DNA of 12,945 bases from Bacillota bacterium (lineage in GTDB: Bacteria; Bacillota; UBA4882; UBA8346). Position numbers and translations under genes: made by a program. The notes beneath the pieces are model-generated. The model saw only the letters and a program-made list of their open reading frames with translations. It had not been told where the DNA came from and made no database searches. Numbering within the stretch: the first letter of the stretch is position 1; each line of letters begins with the position of its first letter. The DNA is taken from positions 1 through 12,945 of the forward strand of contig JANQHU010000183.1 in the NCBI GenBank assembly GCA_028282485.1. The letters are read 5' to 3'. Shown here one piece after another: positions 6,665 to 12,945 of the stretch.

Positions 6665-7801
6665 TTATTTCTTAGCAATTAGTTCATTATATAAATGACA
6701 GGTTTTTTCAGCAATTATCGGCCAACTATATAAATCTTTTACTCTTTGCAAACCCCGTTGGCTGAGTTTTCGGGCTTTTTCTTTATTATGTGCCAAATAG
6801 ATAATCTTTTCTCGCAGATCAGTAATATCGCCTTCTCGAAAAATTAAGCCAACTTGATCAATAACTTGAGGAATTTCTCCCGAACTGCTTCCAATCACCG
6901 GGCAGCCACAAGCCATTGCTTCAATTAAGACTCTTCCAAATTGTTCTTTCCAATTAGCAGTAGTTAATGATGGTAGAACTAATACCTGCATTAGTTTAAA
7001 ATAAGCCACCGTCTTTTTATGAGGGATTGAACCCGTAAAATTAACTTTATTTTGTAGACCCCTACTATTTACTAGAGCCTTGGCTTCCGCTAAAGCGGAC
7101 CCAGCACCGATAATCAGCAGCTTCCAATTTAAATCTTGAGGTAAAGCAAAGACTGCCTCCAGTAAAATAAAGATACCTTTGTACCATTCGACTCTTCCCA
7201 CAAAACCAATCACAAAAGAATTACCCATCGTTTCAGTTAAAAGTTGCCGATTACAATTATCCGAATAAGAAGTCAGATCTAATCCTAAAGGAATAATCTT
7301 GAGTGTTTTCAAATAATTCTTTCGCCAAAGCACCTCTTTAATTTCAGTCGAACCAGCAATTAGGGCATCAGCATTTTTTAAATTAAATTGTTCAATCAGA
7401 TTAAAAGGAAAAGCATATTTTTTATAAATATTTTGCCAACTCTCAATTATTATTTTAGCATTAACTTGACAGAAACGATTAAATAAAACTACCTGAAAAG
7501 TTACTAAACTAAAAGGCTCTTCCACAATATGGATAATATCAGGCTTGAACTTATTTATAGCTTGCCATAATCCGGTAAGGTAAACATGCAAAGAAGGGTG
7601 AAAATTTAAAAAAGTAGCTCCTTCAATTATTTGATAATCATTTGGACCTTCTCCAGCTTCAAAAATAACCCTGCTACCGCCTTCAGCCCATTTTCGAGGA
7701 GCTAACAATAATAATTCTAGATCCTGCTTTTTAACCAGTTCTGCAATTCTTTTACGATAAACCTCAACTACCGCTGCATGCCAAATAAATAATAATTTCA
7801 T
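6665..7801 (-). CDS. GT4 family glycosyltransferase
   Basis: Third retaining GT-B enzyme, 378 aa. The C-terminal GT4 domain has VGRVEWYKG (201-209; R203 and K208 contact the donor phosphates in the family), IGAGS, and EX7E E286-E294 in EQFGRVLIE, followed by AMACGCPVI and SGEIPQV. The N-terminal acceptor domain is divergent, so I cannot name a subgroup or substrate. The ATG at 7801 has a less standard ribosome site: GGTGAT (7811-7816), which pairs with the 3' part of the Shine-Dalgarno sequence, 9 nt upstream and overlapping the stop codon of the GT2 gene. Only 10 nt separate the two genes. Confidence 0.9.
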   Translation of the reverse strand: MKLLFIWHAAVVEVYRKRIAELVKKQDLELLLLAPRKWAEGGSRVIFEAGEGPNDYQIIEGATFLNFHPSLHVYLTGLWQAINKFKPDIIHIVEEPFSLVTFQVVLFNRFCQVNAKIIIESWQNIYKKYAFPFNLIEQFNLKNADALIAGSTEIKEVLWRKNYLKTLKIIPLGLDLTSYSDNCNRQLLTETMGNSFVIGFVGRVEWYKGIFILLEAVFALPQDLNWKLLIIGAGSALAEAKALVNSRGLQNKVNFTGSIPHKKTVAYFKLMQVLVLPSLTTANWKEQFGRVLIEAMACGCPVIGSSSGEIPQVIDQVGLIFREGDITDLREKIIYLAHNKEKARKLSQRGLQRVKDLYSWPIIAEKTCHLYNELIAKK

Positions 7802-7811
7802 AATAATCTCA

Positions 7812-8789
7812 TCACCAAACCCATTTTTTGTAAAATAAATTCCCTTTCATAACATAATACCCTCTTAAATAAGGGATAAATAAAAATAAAAAGCAGATTA
7901 ATAAAAAATCATTTAATTTAAAAACTAAACTTTTACGCACTCTGGCATAAACTGTAATAAAATAAGATACTTCCAAAAATATCAAAGCAACTCCTAAAAA
8001 AAGAGTATTTATGAATCCTAATAAACTGATCATTAAGGCTAAATAATAACCATAATAATGATAAGGAATGGGACGGCTATGTTTATCAAACCGCGGATGT
8101 TTCTTATAAAACAAAGCTTCAAAAAAACCATGTTTCGCATGATTAATAAATTGCTGCCCAGTTGACTCAAACACTGGATGTTTAATAATAACCTCCGGAG
8201 CAAAGATAATCTGATAACCATTTTCCAGGACAGTAGCCGCTAAATCCGAATCTTCTAAGATATAGGGATAACCTTTTTTCCAAAAAGCAACATCAAACAT
8301 CCCTAAATTTAAAAAAGGCTCTTTGCGATAAAACATATTACATGTTAAATAATGAGTACCGGATCTATTTTCAACTTGATGAAGGATCATCGAATTAGTT
8401 TCGGTATAATTACAACTATGGGTGGCTCCCTCAACTCCCACCAGAGTACAATCTGTTTTAAAATATTGCATAGCATTTTGCAGCCAATTACTATCAACCA
8501 GACAATCACTATCAGTGAAGGCTAAGACAAAACCTTTAGCAGCCTGAGCGCCCAGATTACGGGCCATGGCCGGCCCCGAATTCCTCTGCTTTAAATATAA
8601 AAAGGCAAAGGGAAATTGCTTATTTATTTCCTTTAAAAGGTCTTCTGTATTATCCGTCGAGCCATCGTCCACCACGATAACTTCAAATTGATCATGAGGG
8701 TAGGTTTGTTCACTTAATGATTTAAGACATTTAACCAGCAACTGCCCTCTATTAAAAGTGGGAATTATTACCGATACTTTTATACTCAT
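7812..8789 (-). CDS. GT2 family glycosyltransferase with C-terminal membrane anchor
   Basis: Inverting GT-A enzyme of 325 aa. Motifs in order: SVIIPTFNRG (6-15), VVDDGSTDN (39-47), the DxD metal site in TDSD (92-95), and the catalytic-base region ILEDSDLA (177-184). After the catalytic domain come two hydrophobic stretches (about 252-283, probably two helices, and 296-314) with basic residues between, so the enzyme should be held to the cytoplasmic membrane close to its lipid-linked acceptor. An in-frame ATG at 8831 lacks a ribosome site; GGAG (8797-8800) is 7 nt before the ATG at 8789, which I take as the start. The first 38 bases then lie inside the end of the upstream polymerase/ligase gene. 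The substrate is unknown; rhamnosyl transfer is possible. Confidence 0.9.
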   Translation of the reverse strand: MSIKVSVIIPTFNRGQLLVKCLKSLSEQTYPHDQFEVIVVDDGSTDNTEDLLKEINKQFPFAFLYLKQRNSGPAMARNLGAQAAKGFVLAFTDSDCLVDSNWLQNAMQYFKTDCTLVGVEGATHSCNYTETNSMILHQVENRSGTHYLTCNMFYRKEPFLNLGMFDVAFWKKGYPYILEDSDLAATVLENGYQIIFAPEVIIKHPVFESTGQQFINHAKHGFFEALFYKKHPRFDKHSRPIPYHYYGYYLALMISLLGFINTLFLGVALIFLEVSYFITVYARVRKSLVFKLNDFLLICFLFLFIPYLRGYYVMKGNLFYKKWVW

Positions 8790-10089
8790 ACTTTGTCTCC
8801 ATTGAACTATAAAATAAAATAAGAACCGCATTAATAATAAATAGCATACTTACCCCTCGAAACATCAAAAAATCAACTAAATTATGACTCATAAAAATAA
8901 GCATTGAGGCTAAACTGGCCAGCATAATAAGATTATACTCTCTTCTGAGGTTTTGATAAGCCCTAATTATTAAACTTACTTGGAAAATCAAGATGGTGAA
9001 AATCCCCAACAAACCACTGGCAACCCCTATTTGAAGGTATAAATTATGAGCATGAGGCGGTATTTCAATGATATCCGGAAATTTATTCAATAACCTCTTT
9101 TTGAAGCTACCTTTACCTAAGAGTGGTGACTCTAATATTTGTTCGTAAGCGGTTTGCCAAAATTTTATGCGATGGTTCACATTATGATCGTTTTCGTTAA
9201 TTGAAATTATTCTCTGGTCAATTATGCTCTTTTGGTTGATACTCAACTCATTCTTAATAGTTTTTGTAACTTTATCATTTTTTTCGTTTTCGGTAATCTG
9301 ATTTATAGGGTAGAAACTAATATTTGATAAATAATTTATTCCGAAATAACTAATTATGATACTGATAAATATAGTTACACAGATTAACCGTTTCTTTTGA
9401 TTTGAAAAAAAACAACCTAGCAAAATAAAGAAAGTAACTAATAAGGTACTAATAATAGCTCCTCGGGAAAAGGAAACGAAGATTCCACCAATTATGATCA
9501 CAAATGCACTATAATAAAGTATCTTTTTTTTTAAATCATTCTGATTATCAATTAAAAATACTAATGGAAAAGGAATTATCTGAGCCAAAAAAGCCGCAAA
9601 ACTATTGGGCTGGCCTAAAGTTCCAAAAGCCCGCATATGTTGATAAATTTTATAATGATCGGGACCCCAATTAAACAACCATTGTAAAACTCCATATAAA
9701 GCTATAAGCATTCCCAAAATAATTAATATTTTAAGCATCAAATTAATATAATTAGGTTCTTTTTTTAAGTAAAACAAGAAAAAACTCGGAATCAAGACAA
9801 AATACTCAAAATAATACAAAATTCGTTTCAAATTATTTGTGGCATCTTCAGTAACTAAGAAGGAAAATCCCAACAACAGAATTAGAACCAATCCTGTTAA
9901 AGAGATTAAATTAAAATACTCTTTTCGGGAAATTTCCCTGCGAAGTCCCAAAGAAAAATAACAAAGAAAAAGCAGACAAATTATAATATCAGTAGGAAAC
10001 ACTTTCATTGCCCCACCTAAATTTATATTTAAAAAGGGCATGAAGACTATTAATATGGTTAACAAAAAACTAAAAACAGTATACATCAT
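8752..10089 (-). CDS. O-antigen ligase/polymerase family membrane protein (Wzy_C)
   Basis: Polytopic membrane protein of 445 aa expected either to polymerise undecaprenyl-linked repeat units (Wzy) or to ligate finished chains to an acceptor (WaaL). It is hydrophobic throughout with about ten or more helices. Family motifs are GTLGQPNSFA (156-165), SFSRGA (206-211) and PHAHNLYLQIG (345-355), the last in the Wzy_C region. Between helices, residues about 260-310 form a charged Asn/Lys/Glu-rich external loop. Two adjacent ATGs (10089, 10086) follow AAGGAAGG (10097-10104); the first has 7 nt spacing. A farther ATG at 10110 overlaps the stop of the flippase gene (TAATG) but has no good ribosome site. 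The loop-coding DNA is very AT-rich: 27 G/C in the 120 bases 9241-9360. Confidence 0.87.
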   Translation of the reverse strand: MMYTVFSFLLTILIVFMPFLNINLGGAMKVFPTDIIICLLFLCYFSLGLRREISRKEYFNLISLTGLVLILLLGFSFLVTEDATNNLKRILYYFEYFVLIPSFFLFYLKKEPNYINLMLKILIILGMLIALYGVLQWLFNWGPDHYKIYQHMRAFGTLGQPNSFAAFLAQIIPFPLVFLIDNQNDLKKKILYYSAFVIIIGGIFVSFSRGAIISTLLVTFFILLGCFFSNQKKRLICVTIFISIIISYFGINYLSNISFYPINQITENEKNDKVTKTIKNELSINQKSIIDQRIISINENDHNVNHRIKFWQTAYEQILESPLLGKGSFKKRLLNKFPDIIEIPPHAHNLYLQIGVASGLLGIFTILIFQVSLIIRAYQNLRREYNLIMLASLASMLIFMSHNLVDFLMFRGVSMLFIINAVLILFYSSMETKYEYKSIGNNSHF

Positions 10090-10096
10090 AACTTTT

Positions 10097-10104
10097 CCTT
10101 CCTT
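10097..10104 (-). promoter_or_regulatory. ribosome binding site deciding the polymerase/ligase start
   Basis: AAGGAAGG on the minus strand lies 7 nt before the ATG at 10089. It argues for this start rather than the ATG at 10110 that overlaps the upstream stop codon. Confidence 0.7.
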
Positions 10105-10109
10105 GTACA

Positions 10110-11687
10110 TTAACTAACTTTTACTTTTTTTTTAAATACCATCCTTATAATAAAACTTAAAATATACTGCATCTCTTCACTTTTTAACAAAAAGGCAATC
10201 ATCAAATAACAAAAACCACCAATAACTGTCGTAAAAACTAAATGGGTAAAGAGTTCGCTAATTTTATTGGAAAAGAGATCTCTCCCTATCAAAATCTCAA
10301 ACATTTGGTCTGAGCCCCAAAAAGATAAAATCATTGCTAAACCAGATAAAGCCATTTTAGAAAATGAGGTGACTATCTTCGGATAGTTAAAATTGCCAAT
10401 TTTATTATGCAATAATGATATTAAGACGATTAAATTTATCGTAACAGTAAGCGTATGAGCTAAAGCTAAACCATTCTGAAACAAATACTGCATTAAAAAC
10501 AAACTGAGACTAGTATAGACTATTACTCCCATCAAGGAAATCTTAAACGGGGTCTTACTATCTTGCTTAGCATAAAAAACGTTATTTAATAACTCTAATA
10601 AGGAGACACTTAACATCCCAAAAGAAAAAAAGAACAAGGAACCTGCGGTGGCAATAGTCGCCTGATAATCAAATTTCCCCCGTCTTAATAGCAATTCGGT
10701 AATCTCACGGGAATAAAATATCAAGATAAGAATTAAAGGTAAAACAACAAACATAATCACTCTGATAATTAAATTTAATCTTTTTTTTAAATCATTAATT
10801 TTATTTTCCGCAAATAAATTAGTGAATACCGGAAACATAACGGTAATTATTGAGGTTCCAATCAAACTATTAAATACGGTATTGATCTTGTAAGCATAAA
10901 AAAGAGAAGAAATACTCCCAGTAGGAAGTAATGATGCTAAATAGCGATCAATAACAATATTGATCTGACTGATTACCGAACTTAAAATTAAGGGATACAT
11001 TAGGAGCCACATTTTTTGGGTATCGGAATTAATTAAAGAAAGCTTCTGAAAAGAAAATTTAATTTGAAATTTCCAAACCCCTGGGATCTGCAGCATATTT
11101 TGCAATAACATCGCCAGGAGGCTGGCTAAAACTACCGCATAAATCCCCAAAAGATCATTAAACAAATAAGTGATGATGATCGCTATTATATTGGAAACCA
11201 ATAAAGCTAGGGCCGGATAAAAAAACTTTTTTTGAGCCTGCTGGACTGCCGTTAATAAATATAAAATGCTTGATAAAAAAACAGTTGGCATTAATAAGCG
11301 TGAGATATTAACCGTTAAGTCTAACTGGTCCTGATTATAACCAGGCGCAAATAAAGCGATAATTTGAGGCATTAAAAAAATACTAATTGTAGTAAAAAGA
11401 CCAGTGATAATCATTACTAAAACCAGGCTATTCACAAAAAACTGGTCTGCATTTTCTCGATCATTACTTACTAAATACTTATTATAAACCGGAATAAAAG
11501 AAGAAATTATGGCAGTTTGTAAGACAACTAACATTATTCCGGGAAAAAGATTTGCGATTAAGAAAGCATCCATTTCATAAGTAGTACCATAAAAAGCCGC
11601 ATACAAAATTTCTCTCACAAATCCTAAAAGCCTACTACCTAAAGTAAAAACTGCCACCATTAAGGTGTTTTTAAACAAAGAAGACAA
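10110..11687 (-). CDS. MurJ/MviN-family lipid-linked oligosaccharide flippase
   Basis: A 525-residue membrane protein of the MOP superfamily, expected to have 14 helices. The N-terminus matches MurJ: GSRLLGFVRE (17-26) and EMDAFLIANLFP (38-49), keeping positions equivalent to E. coli MurJ R18, R24 and D39 (here R19, R25, D40). The arginines that follow in E. coli TM2 are replaced by a hydrophobic stretch (IMLVVL), and the YADR motif of the later core helix reads YAYK. Given its place between the initiating transferase and the ligase/polymerase, I infer that it flips the repeat unit of this polysaccharide (Wzx role) rather than lipid II. It starts with TTG, 7 nt from GGAGG (11695-11699), and lies 27 nt after the initiating transferase gene. 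Annotation pipelines would probably name it murJ. Confidence 0.88.
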   Translation of the reverse strand: MSSLFKNTLMVAVFTLGSRLLGFVREILYAAFYGTTYEMDAFLIANLFPGIMLVVLQTAIISSFIPVYNKYLVSNDRENADQFFVNSLVLVMIITGLFTTISIFLMPQIIALFAPGYNQDQLDLTVNISRLLMPTVFLSSILYLLTAVQQAQKKFFYPALALLVSNIIAIIITYLFNDLLGIYAVVLASLLAMLLQNMLQIPGVWKFQIKFSFQKLSLINSDTQKMWLLMYPLILSSVISQINIVIDRYLASLLPTGSISSLFYAYKINTVFNSLIGTSIITVMFPVFTNLFAENKINDLKKRLNLIIRVIMFVVLPLILILIFYSREITELLLRRGKFDYQATIATAGSLFFFSFGMLSVSLLELLNNVFYAKQDSKTPFKISLMGVIVYTSLSLFLMQYLFQNGLALAHTLTVTINLIVLISLLHNKIGNFNYPKIVTSFSKMALSGLAMILSFWGSDQMFEILIGRDLFSNKISELFTHLVFTTVIGGFCYLMIAFLLKSEEMQYILSFIIRMVFKKKVKVS

Positions 11688-11714
11688 ATTTATTCCTCCG
11701 CAAAACCTTTCACC

Positions 11715-12945
11715 CTAGTACGCATTACGATTCACAAAGCCCTTCAGCACTGTCATTACTAAGATCTTTACATCTAAAAAAACACTCCAATTTTCGATGT
11801 AATAAATATCACATTTAATCCGCTCCTCAATGGAGGTATCGCCCCGCCAGCCGTTTACTTGAGCCCAACCAGTAATCCCCGGCTTCACCTGATGTTTCAC
11901 CATATACTTAGGAACCTCTTCCTTAAACTTGTCCACAAAATAAGGACGTTCCGGTCGTGGGCCGATTAAGCTCATGTCCCCTTTCAGCACGTTAAAAAAC
12001 TGAGGGAGCTCGTCCAGACTAGTAGCCCTAATAAACTCTCCAAACTTAGTTCGCCGGGGATCATTTGCCACTGTCCAGGTATTATTGGCAACCTTATCCG
12101 TAGAGACTCGCATGGAACGAAACTTATATATATCAAACTCTTTGCGATTTAGCCCTACCCGGCGTTGCCGGAAAAAAACTACCCCGGGAGACGTTACTTT
12201 GATCCCGATGGTAACTGCTAACATTACCGGAGTAAAAAGAATAATCAAGATCAAGGAACAAAAAATATCAAAAGCTCGCTTAACGACTCGATTGGCAAAA
12301 ACATCTAAGGGCGTACTCCGCAGCAAAATCAAAGGCATATGATCCAACTCAATAATTCGCGGCTTTGTCGGCATTAAGCGATAATAGTCGGGTACCACCA
12401 TCATCCGAGTTCCTTCTCTTTCACAAAGCTCCACCATGGCTGCCAATTTTTTTCGGGCCGAAGTGGGCAAGGCTACTACCAACTCATCAATCACCGGCTC
12501 TTTTTGTTGCAAAAATTCTTCCAATTGACTAATTTCCCCTAGCACACTGCTACCCGCGAAAACTCGCCCCAACTTAGCAGGATCATCGTCCAAAAATCCA
12601 ATGATATTATAGCCGTATTCTTTGTGCCTGGCTAACCGTTTTACAAAATCCTGACCAATAGTTCCAGCTCCTACCACTAAAACATGCCGCACATTATAAC
12701 CTTTACTCCGAAAGAAACGCAAAGTTCCCCTGACAACAAAGCGAGTGAGAATGGTTAAAATAGTATTAATTACAGCAAACTGGATAATTACAAACCGCGA
12801 AACAAAAAATAACTTAAAGCCAAATAAAAGCCCTAAAATAATGATAAAACCCAACAAATTAGCTTGAATAATCTTACCGCATTCTAAAAGGAAAGGTTGA
12901 CCCCGTTTCGAAGAATAGCGATCAATACTGGCATAAATTAAAATA
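11715..12945 (-). CDS. polyprenyl-phosphate sugar-1-phosphate transferase (WcaJ/WbaP-type), 5' end outside window
   Basis: Starts the repeat unit by moving a sugar-1-phosphate, probably glucose or galactose, from a UDP-sugar to undecaprenyl phosphate. The visible 409 residues contain hydrophobic helices, a Rossmann-like domain with VLVVGAGTIG, one more hydrophobic segment, and the bacterial sugar transferase domain: RRVGLNRKEFDIYKFRSM, SLDELPQFFNVLKGDMSLIG, PRPERP, KPGITGWAQVNGWRGDT. NGWRGDT resembles WcaJ-type undecaprenyl-phosphate glucose phosphotransferases. A TTG at 12857 could be read as a start, but the same frame continues with family-like sequence (ending SSKRGQPFLLECGK) to the window edge. 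Full-length relatives have about 460 residues, so roughly 50-60 are missing. First visible gene of the right unit. Confidence 0.93.
   Translation of the reverse strand, partial: ILIYASIDRYSSKRGQPFLLECGKIIQANLLGFIIILGLLFGFKLFFVSRFVIIQFAVINTILTILTRFVVRGTLRFFRSKGYNVRHVLVVGAGTIGQDFVKRLARHKEYGYNIIGFLDDDPAKLGRVFAGSSVLGEISQLEEFLQQKEPVIDELVVALPTSARKKLAAMVELCEREGTRMMVVPDYYRLMPTKPRIIELDHMPLILLRSTPLDVFANRVVKRAFDIFCSLILIILFTPVMLAVTIGIKVTSPGVVFFRQRRVGLNRKEFDIYKFRSMRVSTDKVANNTWTVANDPRRTKFGEFIRATSLDELPQFFNVLKGDMSLIGPRPERPYFVDKFKEEVPKYMVKHQVKPGITGWAQVNGWRGDTSIEERIKCDIYYIENWSVFLDVKILVMTVLKGFVNRNAY

Noticed and set aside
8039..8221. 60-codon minus-strand open frame
   Set aside because: Out-of-frame shadow inside the GT2 gene, whose motifs are clear in the other frame.
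12085..12342. 85-codon plus-strand open frame
   Set aside because: Antisense to the conserved catalytic domain of the sugar transferase and rich in Lys, Arg and Thr without any family pattern.
11715..12857. Complete 380-residue sugar transferase starting at TTG 12857
   Set aside because: The frame continues without stop to 12945 with family-like sequence, so the true start lies outside the window.

Overview
The window is a cell-surface polysaccharide locus. Eleven genes on the minus strand form two transcription units, and one plus-strand gene for a small outer-membrane beta-barrel protein lies between them. The barrel has a Sec signal peptide and ends in Phe, so the cell should have an outer membrane. 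The translation signals look Firmicutes-like: strong GGAGG-type ribosome sites, usually 7 nt from the start, and five non-ATG starts among eleven visible ones. Base composition is AT-rich. My best guess is a diderm Firmicute (Negativicutes or Halanaerobiia type), but the sequence alone does not fix the taxon.

Left unit (about 3248 down to beyond base 1, minus strand): rmlA, a short-form rmlC, gmhB, rmlB and rmlD (cut by the left edge). The four rml genes cover the whole route from glucose-1-phosphate to dTDP-L-rhamnose. gmhB encodes a heptose-bisphosphate phosphatase, which belongs to the nucleotide-activated heptose pathway; no other heptose gene is in view.

Middle (3249-4437): a 470-base non-coding stretch separates rmlA from the divergent barrel gene. 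It has a good extended -10 promoter for the barrel gene and only a weak candidate promoter for the rml unit. After the barrel gene a 10-bp perfect GC-centred hairpin followed by T runs ends transcription and separates it from the converging glycosyltransferase unit.

Right unit (beyond 12945 down to 4438, minus strand), in transcription order: a polyprenyl-phosphate sugar-1-phosphate transferase (cut by the right edge), a MurJ/MviN-family flippase, an O-antigen ligase/polymerase-family membrane protein, a GT2 glycosyltransferase and three GT4 glycosyltransferases. Together they form a Wzx/Wzy-type pathway: the first enzyme loads a sugar phosphate on the lipid carrier, the four glycosyltransferases extend it, the flippase turns it over, and the ligase/polymerase joins or transfers the units. 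The left unit supplies activated rhamnose and perhaps heptose. No chain-length regulator, tyrosine kinase or outer-membrane export gene is visible.

I see no RNA genes, CRISPR arrays, insertion sequences or attachment sites. I did not find a convincing undescribed system; the points most worth checking are the barrel gene, the gmhB insertion, the altered arginines of the flippase and the AT-rich polymerase region.
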